64,000 nucleotides of DNA, from assembly GCA_012932295.1 (NCBI GenBank), contig JAAONU010000016.1, forward strand, positions 42,501,241 through 42,565,240, written 5' to 3'. This stretch comes from Cyclina sinensis (Eukaryota > Mollusca > Bivalvia > Venerida > Veneridae). Below are positions 36,612 to 48,764 of this stretch, one piece after another (position 1 is the stretch's first letter; every line of letters begins with the position of its first letter). The position numbers and the translations under genes are program-made. The notes under the pieces are model-generated. The model was not told the origin of the DNA. It did not search any database and saw only the letters and a program-made list of their open reading frames with translations.

Positions 36612-38401
36612 CTATACGTCTCCTAACAACATTTTTCTGTCTTCGCAATCGTCACTGCATTTCAACCAAAGCTTCATATTTTTCCGTACAGTTTTGTCGA
36701 GAAAACAGAAGAGAATACAGTTCCAGAAGGCTTGTCCACTGGCACCATAACTTTGCATGATGAGTAAAAAGTTCTGAAAGTTGTTCATCGTCGATTTGTT
36801 TAAGATATCATTGTCTGCATATGTGGTTATAAAAAATCGCGTAAATCCCCAAAGTTTCAGAAGATATATGATCATCCACACAAACACAAAATTTTCGTCT
36901 TCATCTCTCAGCCTGTTTGCAACATTTGCGAGTTTTGAGCCTCTATAATACAATTTCTATAAAAAATAAAATAAAACAATAATAAAACGAAACAATAATT
37001 GCAGAAAAGAGAACGAAATTTTCTGATCAGACGGCGCTAACAGAATACTTAATTTAACAGACATCGGTTTCCTTACTGATGCAAAATAACAACAAACTTA
37101 ATATATACGCATATCTCTCGAGACACGGCAAAAGAAACATATTTTTGTGTCAGCTTGTAATACATTGATGTAGCTTTGCCTTGCCTAAATAAAACTGAAA
37201 TTATACAGACAAAACGTAAGGTTTTGAAAACGAATACTTACTAGATAAAATTTCAGATGAATATAGAGAATACACGCTATCAGGTAGCAAGAGATCTGCC
37301 AGGCGATATCGGCAATATACATCAATTTTTCTATTTCATCTTTGGGGAGATTACTCTTGATTCCGCACCATACTCCAGTGCCAAAGCAGTAATCTTCTCC
37401 TAGATAGTCTTTGAACAGCAGAATCGAGACAATTACAACTGAAATGGAGGAAATACTCATTACAGTATGTGATGAGTACTTAAAGCGTGTTTTTCCAAAA
37501 CTATCGTGAACTGACTCCCGCTTTCACAGATATATAATGGATTTAGTAATACAAATAAAGCAACCGGTTATGTGAAATATGTATTTTTCATGCTTTTGCA
37601 ATTTTCCATATCTGTGGAAGTTAGTCTGAACGAATATGTAGTATCATCTGTGGATATGTCTGGAGTGTACATAAAGAAAAAGACCGATAGTGTCGGACGT
37701 TGATAAAATAAGGAAATAAATTTTAAGTTTGAGTGGTCTTCCGTCAAAAATATCACGGTCTCGAGTTTAGATGCGTATTAATTTAATCACGAAGGCCGTA
37801 GGATGTAAATCAGACGAAATTAAAATTCGATATGTTAAGCTAGTTAAGTTTACATGAATATCAAGATAAGCAAACAACTATGATAGTGTGAACAAACGCT
37901 GGCAAAAGACTAGAGAATATGATAGCCAAAAAGACAGAAAAACAGAGATAACTTACATGGAATAATCCAGGCGATCACGTGATAAAGAGCCTGCATATAA
38001 TAAGTTTCCGTTAACCGCGTCTTCAGGACAACAGAAGACCACAAATATATGGCTATAATCACAGTCCATAAAAACGAAGAAAGGTTAGAAAATGTCGTCA
38101 GAAAACTCTGCCCAATGCATATATTCTCAAGCTCAGTTGTTTTCACAGATGTGCAATTTTTCGTTACTTTATCATCATCACCATATACGTAGACGTAACG
38201 TACAACAGCAACTAAGTTACCGACGGCGGTGAGTAGATCCGCAAAGGTCAGGTAGACCAGTAACTTCCTCGTGAAATTTTGTATCTCCCTTATAGTGAAA
38301 AATGTCACAAATATCAGAAGTGCCCCTAGAATGGACAGGCAACTGCTACATCCTGTGAGAATTAAGTTATACATCCCTAAACTGACTGTCACATTTGCCA
38401 T
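36612..38401 (-). CDS. GPR157-like seven-transmembrane receptor, copy C (3 exons)
   Basis: Exons in transcription order are 38401-37957, 37438-37242 and 36956-36612; introns are 518 and 285 bp with GTAAGT donors and TTTCAG and TATAG acceptors. The joined frame gives 328 aa. The open frame continues 16 codons further upstream to 38449. I chose 38401 because it aligns with the ATG of copies A and B (MANVTVS, sequon NVT) and the upstream stretch aligns with their non-coding 5' flank. Family hallmarks are intact: the TM3 cysteine and 'SNLSSFLWTV', 'HVIAWIIP' at the exon 1 end, 'CFGTGVWCG' in loop 2, and 'GQAFWNCILF' in TM7. A substitution in loop 2 (EKLMYIAD where A and B have EKWMYIAD) removes a tryptophan at the TM5 entrance. 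It is the closest copy to the truncated relative at 34563-34805 and to a duplicated 5' flank at about 38945. Predicted role: plasma-membrane or ciliary G-protein-coupled receptor, ligand unknown. Confidence 0.88.
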
Positions 38402-38764
38402 TTTCTCCTGCTTCTTAACCAAAAAGTAAAAGTGTTTCCGATAAGTCAAAAATCGTTCTTTTTCCCTTGGAAATGTATTCCAAAATTGAAATTAGTAATG
38501 AGATATGTGTAGCTTAAAATAGTAGCTTAGAAATTGTAAATTATCCTGCAGCATTAATTATGAAACAGTTAACTTTGAGGAGTTTAAATTACAATATAAA
38601 GCAATCTTCTTTGACCTACAGACTCATATACGTTTATGAGTCACTTTCAGATGAGTTGTCAGTTATAATATGTTGATATTTTATACCTCGTTAAATGATA
38701 ACGCTGATATTTTATATAGATAAATAGCTAAACTAATGATTGCTACAAAATAAAATATATTATG

Positions 38765-39265
38765 TCACATCTACCACTGAAATATTTGTATTAGACCCGA
38801 TATTATATAACATATATTTATAGTATTAGCATTTGCTTTCTTTAAGTATGTGTAAGCTTATAAAGTCCCCATACATTACGCTGTATACATAAATGGACAA
38901 CTGCTAGTCACTGTTAAAATTGAATTAAGTTATAAATCGTTTCAGTTTCCATTTTCTCATTGCTTCTAAACTTCCTAGTGTGATTACGTTATCAGTTTAC
39001 ATAAAATTAAACAATTTCCAATTTAAGTAAAGTGTGTCTTTAGCTCATGCATGTGCATTCCGAAATCGAAACTGATGATAAATTAAGCAGAGTGTTTTAC
39101 CATATTCAGTTATTTTCATAATAATAATAGTAATAATTTTAAATAATTCATTCTTTTTATAATTTCCGTTAAATGGTTACTAATAAGACTGATATTTTAT
39201 ATCGATATATCGCCTTACAGATGTGTGCTACAAAATAGTGTTTTATTTGTTACCTCAAAAATGCC
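38765..39265 (-). repeat. Orphan duplicate of receptor 5' flank, without coding exon
   Basis: About 38770-38920 matches the distal 5' flank of units A and B ('CTACCACTGAAATATTTGT', 'TAAGCTTATAAAGTC'). Directly after it, 38945-39265 repeats the proximal 5' flank that lies upstream of each receptor ATG: 'TTTCCATTTTCTC', 'AACTTCCT', 'TTTCCAATTTAAGT', 'CGAAATCGAAACTGATGAT', 'GATATTTTATAT' and 'GTGTGCTACAAAAT'. Homology ends at the position equivalent to the start codon. It is probably a scar of unequal exchange between two units. It may hold promoter elements, but no gene follows. Confidence 0.6.
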
Positions 39266-39616
39266 TGAGTAAAAATTCAATTTCTAGAATAACATCGGGG
39301 CACAAAAGTTTGATTCAAAATTGTATTCTTTTTGGGAAAAAAGTCTTTTATACGAACTAGGTCCTCAAATAATATTCAGTCGTGTATGAGAATATTGGCC
39401 TAAATCTTTTTCGACTCTAGGATACTAGTCAATTTCTTTAGTCAAAAGTTTGGATTATTGTGTAAATTAAAGTTCACAGTTGAAGTTATGATATAAAAAA
39501 CGTCAGAAAACAGTAATGCGACTTTATGGAACATACTGCACAATCACTTAATACAATAAATTACATTGAAAATAAATTACAAAAAGGTATAAATATAAGT
39601 TTGGCAATGTTCTGAA

Positions 39617-39732
39617 CCCTTTCCATTCGGTCTACTTTAGTATTGTAGTCTGTAGGATCGCAGTAAGCTTCTGGCCCTTTCCATTCGGTCTACTTTAGTA
39701 TTGTAGTCTGTACGATCGCAGTAAGCTTCTGA
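39617..39732. repeat. 58-bp exact-type tandem duplication
   Basis: 'CCCTTTCCATTCGGTCTACT' starts at 39617 and again at 39675. The two units differ at about one base, which implies a recent event. Confidence 0.95.
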
Positions 39733-39849
39733 CGCTTAGAGTTCACAACATTGTTGGTAGTGTGATAATTTAGTGGTTATCTATCTGTCCATCCACCCTT
39801 ACGTCTTTGTGGATGTCTGGATTTCACAAAGTGTTTTGCGCTGCTGTTC

Positions 39850-40090
39850 ACAAACTACAAGAGCTCTCTGGCAATGAGCTCTATGCACCAATAGTCCTAT
39901 ATGCAACAGTAGCTTTATGCGCCAGGAATTTTATGCAACGGGAGCTCTATGCGCCTGGAACTTTATGCAACAGGAACTCTATGCTTCAGGAAGTTTATGA
40001 AATTGGAGGTCTATGAGCCAGGAATTTATGTAACAGGAGTTCTATGGACCCGTCGGGAACTTTATGCAATAGGTGCTCTATGCCGCTCTT
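39850..40090. repeat. 16-bp GGAGCTC minisatellite 5' of receptor C, first block
   Basis: About 14 degenerate units of the 'AGGAACTCTATGCAC' type. The array is followed by 'AGTCGAATTTCAGATTATAG', which recurs after the second block. Confidence 0.85.
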
Positions 40091-40484
40091 AATTAAGTTC
40101 TCGCTGATTGACTTGTTAATAGTCGAATTTCAGATTATAGACTTTTTATTTTGGTTGCAAATTTAAGATCGTGGTCCTAGTTTCGTAGTCGAATGAAGGA
40201 TCATATTTTTTCACTATAGAAATTAAGGTTGTGATAATTCGTTTAATTAAGTGGGCGAGTAAATGCAAACAAAATCACAGAAAAAATCTCTTACACCAGA
40301 TATTCATATTTTACGTTAACTAAACAATGCAACAAGGAAAGGTAGCAGTAGATTAATGTCATTTAAATCTTGTTTTCTTTGTTATTATCTTTTATACAAT
40401 GTAATTTAATGTTCCTGACACGCGACTGCCTAGTATAGTCAGTATTGACTTTTGGCAGTAATAAGTTGAAGTTGAAGTTGAAGC

Positions 40485-40575
40485 AAGGGGCTCTATGCGC
40501 TAGGAATTTATCCACAAGGACTTCTTTGCGCCTGGGGCTCTGTTCGCGAGGATCTCTATGCGGCACTTAGATGGT
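40485..40575. repeat. 16-bp GGAGCTC minisatellite 5' of receptor C, second block
   Basis: Four to five units ('GGGGCTCTATGCGCTAGGAA'), then 'TTATTCGAATTTCAGGTTATA', repeating the layout of the first block. The 5' flank of unit C is therefore partly doubled. The minus open frame here is incidental. Confidence 0.75.
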
Positions 40576-41999
40576 CGTTGTGTAAGTCGACAGATTATTA
40601 TTCGAATTTCAGGTTATACTCTTTAAACTTTGGTCGCCAATGTTGGACATTGCTTAGTCGAATATAGAATCATAATTTCTTATTATAGATATTATTTAGG
40701 TTATTATTATTGATTTAATTGTGAGTTAATTTAAAACCGCTGTGCTACTGAAATGTCAGGTCAATTAAAGGATAATTTATTGAGTACTTTATGTGTTTCT
40801 TGGTTGAAGTTAGAAATCAGAGCCAAAATGTCTGGTAGCGTATAACACTTAATTTCAATTCTGATGCCAGATATGAGGTCTGGACTTAGTACCGGCTAAA
40901 CATATCTAGACAAGACCGACGCTGACGTTTTGACGGCTGCACTCACAATTCAAACGAAGTTCAGCTGATAATACTTCACCCATGCACTTTCTGCTTAACC
41001 ACTCTACAGATAACATATTTTATACCAGCTAATTTTATCAAAGGATAATTTGATATCATAAAACTGTCGTATCTACCACTAGAGGTATGTAAAACGTGGC
41101 ATCCTATCCCGTTTGCCTATAAGCCAACGGCTGCGTTGTAGATTGTCCGTTCTAAAGGTGAACAGTAAAATATCCAAAATTGAAATGCTATTTTCTGCAC
41201 TCCATTCAGAACAGGACGGCCATATTTGGAATGAAAAACACTAGTCACAAACGTTAAAGGGTCGTATATATGACTTTATTTGGGTCGATTTGAACAAATT
41301 TTTTGACTAGCACACAAGTAAGTTGAGAGTGTTATCTTAGCCAGCACGTAAACATATACAAAGTGAAGACTGTTTAGAAGTTTTGTATTGCTTTCAAATT
41401 CTTATCTGTTTAGAAGTTGCTGATGTTGCGAGCGTTATGCAAATGCTTGAAATTAACTCTCTCTGGGCAGTTCTTGCAAATTCCGCCGAATATCGACAGA
41501 AAATTTTAAGACTTTTTATTTTTCAGTACAAATGATAATCATACTGCCTTTCTTTCATTCAAGTACTCTTTTTTCTGTTATGCTCTTAACATTTTACCTG
41601 TGATTTCGTTAAAGAGCTTTATACATATTTTTGACTGAAAAAAGCTTACACATCTCTTACTTCTTCACTTCGAAGCAAATAGTAAGCAAGTTTCTGTTTA
41701 AACGGTATTTGGTTCGTTTCACTGGGCGGGAAAAAACTATCGCTTTTTAAATGAAAGAAAATCGTTTCATATCTAGTGCACAAACGAAGAATCGAATCTG
41801 TGCCATACTCCTTATGAAATAAGTATGCATAAGACCACATTACTAGTGTAGCAGTAAGTTTTTAGCAGAATCACGAATAGCACGAACTTTCCGCATTTCA
41901 CAAGCTAAATAGATCAGCAAATTTTTAATGTTGATTTTTTAAATGTCTAGCTAGTGGCTTGATGTTTAACGGAATAGTCTTGTTTACTGAATATTTCAT

Positions 42000-42130
42000 T
42001 TTTAGCTCGGCTGTTTAGGATATTGTTATAGCTTCTCGTCGCCTGCGTCGTCGTCGTCTGCGTGTAAAAACTTTGACATTTACTTATATATATCTGCCAT
42101 TACTTTGCATATTCAATTCTTACTCACACT
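42000..42130. repeat. Fragment of a dispersed 'TTTTTAGCTCG' repeat
   Basis: 'TTTTTAGCTCGGCTGTTTAG', 'CGTCGTCGTCGTCTGCGTG' and 'AAAAACTTTGACATTTA' follow the pattern of a repeat start I know from bivalve genomes. The remainder is missing. Confidence 0.5.
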
Positions 42131-42137
42131 ACTTTTT

Positions 42138-43012
42138 TTTAGCTCACATGAGCACAACGTGCTCATGGTGAGCTTTTGTGATCCCCCTGTGTCCGGCGTC
42201 CGTCGTCATGCGTCGTCCGACGTCAACAATTTCATAAAAACAACATCTCCTCTGAAACCAATGACTTCACATTAACCAAACTACACAGGAATGATCCTTG
42301 GGTGGTCCCCTTTCAAAGTTGTTCAAATGGTTTTGGTCTGTTGCACAAGTAGGTCACAGGGCCAAAAAAGAAGTTTCAAAATGCAAATTAAAATAATCTT
42401 TTTGTCAGAAAGTACAAGGCCAAGAGCTTTGATATTTGGTATATGACATCATCTATAGGTCCTCTACGAATGTTGTTCAAATTATGTCCCTAGTGCCAAA
42501 ATTGGCCCCGCCCCAGGGGGTCATAGGTTTTCCTTATATGTATTTAGTAAAAACTTAAAAAATCTTCTCCTCTGAAATGACAAAGGCTAGAGCTTTGATA
42601 TTTGGTATATGACATCATCTATAGGTCCTCTACCAAAGTTGTTCAAATTATGCCCCTAGTGCCAAAATTGGCCCCGTCCCAGGGGGTCATAGATTTTCCA
42701 TATATGTATATAGTAAAAACTTAAAAAATCTTCTCCTCTGAAATGATAAAGCCTTAAGCTTAATTATTTGGCATGAAATATTGTCTAGTGAACCTTTTCC
42801 AAGTTTGTACAAATTATATCTGGGGTAAAAATTGGGCCTGCCCGGGGGTCTAAATATTCATTATTTGCATATAGTAAAAACTTATAAGAAAATTATCCTT
42901 TGAAGCTTCAAAGGCTAGAGCTTAGATTTACAAGAAATAATGATAGCTTCCACAAAAATAACAGTCTGTCCTCAGGTGAGTGCTTTGGGGCCAATGGCCC
43001 CCTTGTTATAAT
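42138..43012. repeat. Dispersed repeat with AGCTCAC ends and 'ggccccgcc' monomers
   Basis: Starts with a small hairpin, 'GAGCACAACGTGCTC', after 'AGCTCACAT', followed by a CGTC-rich tract. Four monomers of about 150-160 bp carry 'TCTTCTCCTCTGAAATGA', 'GATATTTGGTATATGACATC', 'GGTCCTCTACCAAAGTTG' and 'AAAATTGGCCCCG'. It ends 'CAGGTGAGTGCTTTGGGGCC' then 'CCCCCTTGTTATA'. The frame at 42900-43088 is not a gene. Confidence 0.85.
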
Positions 43013-43329
43013 GATACCCCACGCAAATACCACAAGTTACGTAACACTATCTCCTTTGTTTTCAGAATTTTGCCCCCTTTCAGCTTAAAAAAGTCCTTTA
43101 AATAGTTCATTATATTTCGCAGTATCTTTGTTAATACCAAACTTTTGTTAAAGTCTCCCACTACTTCTTTATAGTGATAAGCTACTGTAGTTGGACAAGT
43201 TACATAACTCTGTTATCTTTATTTTTGGAATTATTCAACTTTTTAACTGAACATTGTTTTAAACAAGTTAAAATTTTCAAACTCTTTCCTGCTGCTCAAC
43301 GTATTTCGTTCAGTACTTCTTTAAGATTT

Positions 43330-45010
43330 GATCAGAATTTCTATCTTGATTGCTTCTAGGTCAAGTTTGGAACTGGATCATGTAAGATCAGAAACTAGGT
43401 CACCAGGCTAAATCAATGGAAAACTTAACACTCTTCTGGCCAAAATTTCTGACCAACTATCATAAAATTAATCAAAATGTTTGTCTTGAAGATCTTTATA
43501 AATCAAGTTCAAAACTGGGAAACACGGGTTCAAAAACTTGGTCATTAGGACAAATGAAAAACTAGAACTGTGTCCATAGGACACGGATGCCCCCACTATG
43601 CATAAGTGCTCATAAACAAGAGCATGTATATCCTGTATGTAAGATTTTTTCTGTACATACACCTAAAATGATCTACAGGTAACCTTATGTACATGATAAA
43701 TTAAATTACAAATGTAAAATTTATATGTTCAATTATTTATATGGTATATAGTGAAAAAAATCAACAAAGGGCCATAATTCTGTTAAATATGGTCACAGCA
43801 AAAATTCCTTCCATTACTACCATCTACACATTAAAGCTGTTCATCCCTGGAAGTTTAAGCAAAATCTGCCATCCGGTTTAAGAGGAGTTGTGTTCACAAA
43901 ATTTCTAGTGAAAAATCAACAAAGGGTCATAATTCTGTTAAATTTGGTCGCAGCGAAAATTCCTTCCTTTACTACCATCTACACATTAAGGTTGTTCATC
44001 CCTGGAAGTTTAAGCAAAGTCTGCCATCCGGTGTAAGAGGAGTTGCGTTCACAAGATTTCGGGACGTACGGACGGACGGACAGACGTACGGACGGACGGA
44101 CGGACAAGTGCAACGCTATATGCACCCCACTTTGTGGGGGCATAATAAATACACTCTCGAAGCCTGGTTTTCTACCCTATCATCAGGAAAATTATCAGAA
44201 TATTTGTTTTGATGATGTTAAGATTTATTTCAAAAGTGGGTCGAGAGGGATAAAAAAGTAGGTCATCAGGTCTTATCATACATAAACCTAGTTTTTGGCA
44301 TTCCAGAGACAATTTTTGTAAACAATCACTCTAAATTGTTTTAGAATATTTGTCTTGATATATCTTTTGTCACGTTCAAAAGTTGGTCACAAGGGGTAAA
44401 AAGTGCGTCTACCTGCTAAGGGCCATATTTTTCACTCAAAAATGAAGAAGAATTGTCAGAATATTTTGTTTAAGGGGTTTAAGTTTGTTGAAGGGGTCAT
44501 GAGGAATTAAAAATGTAGGTCAGCAGGCTAGAAGCAATATTTTCTAAATGATTGTTATCAAAATATGTTACAATGATTGTCTTGATGATATCTTGATCAT
44601 GTTTGAAAGTGGGTAATGTAGGTTAAAAAAAGTAGATCATCAGGCTAATAGCCAGATTTCATCCTTAATGTCATAAAGATTTGTCAGATTATATGTATTC
44701 ATAATATCTTTGTCATGTTAAAACTCGGACTTATTGGGTCAAAACGTAGGACCGTATTTTCTATCAATATGATAATAATAATAATTGTCAGAATGTTTAT
44801 GTTGATGATATCTAGGTCATATTCAAAAGTGGGTCACGTTGGATAAAAAGTAGGTCACCTGGCTAGAGGACGTATTTTCTAACTGATCATCATGACATGT
44901 TGTCAGAATGATGTTTGTCGTGATGATATCTAGGTCATGTTCAAATTTGGGTGATATGGTGTCAGAAAGAGTACTCAAATGTGAGTAGGGCTATCATGAC
45001 CCTCTTGTTA
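43330..45010. repeat. Dispersed satellite, about 150-bp 'GTCACC.GGCTA' monomer, interrupted
   Basis: Monomers share 'TGATGATATCTAGGTCATG', 'TTCAAAAGTGGGTCAC', 'AAAAAGTAGGTCACCAGGCTA' and 'TTGTCAGAATGTTTGTC'. The array ends 'CAAATGTGAGTAGGGCTATC' then 'ATGACCCTCTTGTTA', a terminus resembling the element just before it. A different element (43560-44150) splits the array. Confidence 0.8.
43560..44150. mobile_element. Element with CCCCCAC/GTGGGGG ends nested in the satellite
   Basis: The left end is 'ACACGGATGCCCCCACTATG' and the right end is 'CCCCACTTTGTGGGGGCATA', giving inverted 'ATGCCCCCAC'/'GTGGGGGCAT' termini. Inside are two monomers of about 170 bp (43750-43908 and 43912-44062; 'GGCCATAATTCTGTTAAAT', 'CATCCCTGGAAGTTTAAGC') and then a (GGAC)n tract. 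Flanking monomers of the host array continue on both sides. The frame at 44043-44261 is incidental. Confidence 0.8.
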
Positions 45011-47915
45011 TTAAATTTAATTATTTTATTTTTGAAGGCATACAAATGTCATATTCAAAATGGAGTCATGGAAATAAAGTTTTCTATATAAACAACATAA
45101 TAATAGTTATAATTTTTCTGCGCATTTATATGGCATTTCATGATTTTCAAACAAAAATGAAACACTCCTTACTGACGTTTTGGACATACCTCTTCGGACA
45201 TGTAACTGTAGATGATCATTTCACCCTACATACTTCTGTTCTACACTTAATTTAAGTATATCATCGTTGAAAAGCACAGTAAATTTGAGTGGACAAGTTA
45301 TTTTTTATTATAAATATTTAACTAATAATTAACCTTCTAAGTATTTTTCAGATATTGTATTGAAATTATTCCAAAGAGCTTTCTATTCCTTGACAGTTTC
45401 TCATTTTAATGTCGCTAAAAGTTTCAGCTCTCATCATTTTGCTCCAGATTTCAATCCAGTTTTACGACTCCTTTGTCGGCCTCCTGGGCATTGTAATACA
45501 CATACGTATATATCAGGATTCTGACTTTTACGTCTTTTGTTCACCAATTTAGTCACTCTGCTTTACTACAGCTCAGAACTAAGTATGATTATAGATTATA
45601 GTATATATAATAATCATAGATATAATTGTTACTGTAGAAATATAAATTTGTCACGTTAACAGATATATTCTGTATGTAGTTTTGAGTAATTCATCACGCG
45701 ATTTGTGACATACTTTTACACTACTCGTTTTATGCAAACCCAATTACATGTTGTATAATGTCTACTGGGGCACCGTGAATATCTCCTTGAAAAAATCGCT
45801 CAAAGTTCAGGCAGGAATTAGGAATGTATAAGCAAACCTAGATAAGGTCAGTCACACTTACCACATGACAATGGCTTATCAACGTTTACATTGTGAACTA
45901 TTGCATTTTACAAAAGATTTCTGAGTAGGTCGTCCATGACGATTTTAAGAAGCTGCCTTAGTGCGTAGTTTAAATAATTCCCTGCGATTAGATGCCCTTG
46001 AAACCAACAGTCGGAATTGTTCTGTTTCCATCACAGAGTTCAGGAGCCATACTTTTACCAATAGAAGTACGCATTTTCTGTATAGCTCCTGTATTTTATA
46101 AGACAATGTTAGGAAAAATGTTTGAAATGGACAACTGAACATCTCTTGTAAAGTTGAAAGACTTAAGATGATGGGTTTGCCGTTGAGGGCAGAAATTTCA
46201 CAAAAAACAGACTTTATAATGTGGTGAACTTTTGAAAAAAGACAAGGTGTAAATTTCATTTCTGAAATATTCACAATTACGTAATACACCTAATGCAAGT
46301 AACACTTATTAATTAACAAACGTTCGAAATGTTTAAATTCTTTAACACAAACAATTCTATCATAGTAACATTCAATGTCTATAAATGAATTATTCATAAC
46401 ACAACACTTTTATGTGACAAAAATATCTGTTAATGGTTTGCAAGAAGGACAGACGAATTCAGCTTTTAGACCCGTGTTAAGTACATATGTCGTCGACAAT
46501 GTAAACTAAATTAAAAGCTTATTAATTTAAATTGCTTAAGTACATTATGTCCCTTTTCTTTTTAAATTAAAAGTTTCGTTACAGCTACAGCACATATTAC
46601 TAGTAAGTTGTGAAGAATTTGTTGGTTGATTGTTGAATGCAAAATTCAGTGTTAAAATGCAGATGTTCTTCTGTGTTAGTTGAAAAGCGAATCATGACAC
46701 AATGACGGTTATTTAAAAGTCTCAAAAAAGCGATATTAGGAAAAATCTTTAATAGTTAGAATGAACCTTGTTTTTTGAGTGGAATCAGTAATGAATAAAT
46801 TGTCGACAATTAATAATTTATGACCACACGCTATCTTGATACGAGCACAGTCACCAAGATTGCTATCTTTATCTGACTTTTCCAGACAGATGCAGTAAAG
46901 TTCACTGTATTTGTATCAGAAAAGTTGGTGTGACCGTTGCAATCAATAACTTTACAGTTACCATCAGCATTATCTGTATTTAGTTGCTTATGAATACGAC
47001 CAGTGTCTTAGTAGCCTTTGTATATTATTATTATTATATATATATACTAAGCATAGTTGTTTCACAGTGAATTCTTTGTCCATCGACTGTGTTTATTTCC
47101 TGTATACCATGCAGGTATATCCAGCCGTGCTATAACTGCATAATTTGTCTGTTGTAGCACGTTGCACGCTCCATGACTCTTGCGTTAGGTAAACGAACGC
47201 CATTTCTTTACATTTTAGTATGAAATATTTACAGGATTGTTTCTCGCTTATGCAATTATGCAACATCTACTGACCTACGGTCATAATTTTGTAACATTGC
47301 AAATCTTATTGGTTTGCTTATTGATTTGTGAATTCTGATCGTATACCTTGGCATAACAATATGCTCAGTTAACTAGCCCCATTGCTCATTTGTAATGAAA
47401 AAAACGAAGAAGAAAGAGAAGAACTGAGTTGCTGGTAAGTGGCAGAAAGATACATCACTACGCAGTGGTTCGGAAATTCTCTTGTGCGAATTATTTCCCT
47501 TGATTACTGCATGAAATTAAAGGCGAACTGTGTTTACAATGATATGTATTGTAGTTGAACTAGCTGATTCCTATTCCTGGTCACTTACTGGTACTGCAGT
47601 CATGTATCTGGAACAAACAAGGATACCTGTGAGAAATGGGCTTTTGTGCACTTGATCAAAGAGTGTCAAGGCTCCAAATGACAACAACTATATCGTCAAG
47701 TTTGTAAACCTCCAAAATCCCACTGGTAGTTAACTTTCCTGAGTGATAAAACTAAGATAAAGAAATTGCTCTATAGAGACTTCTTTCGCCTGACAGATTG
47801 GCATTTTAATGCTCTCAAACGTGCCGAGTATCATCATAAAACTCACTAGCTTGAAAAAGCTCTCGGCTTTCTGTTTAAAAGTTATGGACATTTACGTCAC
47901 TCGTTCACTAATTCA
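45011..47915. other. AT-rich intergenic DNA, no supported gene
   Basis: The longest frame is 45945-46289 on the minus strand (114 codons). It has no domain I recognise, no signal peptide and no convincing splice partners, so I do not call it. A short (TA)n run is at about 47026-47046. Confidence 0.4.
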
Positions 47916-48362
47916 TTTAAGCGACTGACTCACATATGTGTCGAAGATGCATAAAAAAGAAAATGTTCATACATATAGAAAATTTCGTTGTAATTTTGAA
48001 AAGCATATCTAAACTAAGTCACAGTCTCATTTTTGTTACCAAAAAGACATCATTATATAAAGTTTTACACAAATTAATCGGTAAAATATTTACCCCGTTA
48101 GTCACGGGGTAGATACTTTGTTTATATTGTTAATTTTGAAATATCGTAACATCAAGGCTCTTTGGTTCGTTGGGTTAGCTCACTGCATATAGTTTTACTG
48201 CCCAGAAGAGCGTGGGTTCAAGTCCTGTTGAAACCAAATTCTTTTTTCTTCAGTATTCATTATGTGTAGAAGCATAAAAATTGTATTTTTTCCATACTAT
48301 ATGAACTTCTCCATAATTTTAAAGAAAACAAAAAAAAGCTAAATATGTGAGTCAGTCTCTTC
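47916..48362. mobile_element. MITE-like TIR element with internal tRNA-like segment, copy 2
   Basis: The left end 'TTTAAGCGACTGACTCACA' and right end 'TGTGAGTCAGTC' are inverted. The interior aligns throughout with 22730-23186. Its tRNA-like middle has a better B box, 'GGTTCAAGTCC' (48215-48225), and an A-box-like 'TTGGGTTAGCTCACTG' at about 48170. No coding capacity. Confidence 0.8.
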
Positions 48363-48764
48363 AATCTGTATTACTATATAATTCTAACCACGAACTGAAA
48401 AGGAATTGTTAGCTAAAGCGATTCGGGGCAAGGTGTCTTACAGAAGGCATTACTTAAAATATCACGGATATAGATTTATCACGATATGTAGATTTTTTCT
48501 GTATTAGGCCGCATACGATTTAAACATTCAAAAACGTTCCACCAGTCTAGCGTTCATTAGTGATAGAAAATATGTATAGACACAAGCCCACAGAGATTCC
48601 GTTTAAAAAAGTTGAATGCTGCTTAGTAACGAGTGAAAAAGTTTTTGGTGTAATCAGTGACAAAATTGCTTGTTTGTAGCTATGACGAGTCTGAAGTGAG
48701 GTACTGACAGGAGTAATCTATATATCATCACAGAGCTTTTCAAGTTGTTTAGTCACTGAGGAGT

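Larger units (their letters stand above)
34805..41100. repeat. Receptor-bearing segmental duplication unit C
   Basis: This unit starts at the sharp junction with the exon fragment, where 'AATATCAAAAGAAAGACA' resembles the unit-start sequence at 33765. It contains the 3' flank, gene C, two partial 5' flanks and two separate blocks of the 16-bp array, and runs to about 41085 ('ATCTACCACTAGAGGTATG', compare 31068). The preceding partial unit at about 33760-34562 belongs to the truncated fourth copy. Boundaries are approximate. Confidence 0.65.

Noticed and set aside
45945..46289. 114-codon minus-strand open frame as a gene
   Set aside because: No recognisable domain, signal peptide or membrane segment, and no splice partners. 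A frame this long can occur by chance in 64 kb.
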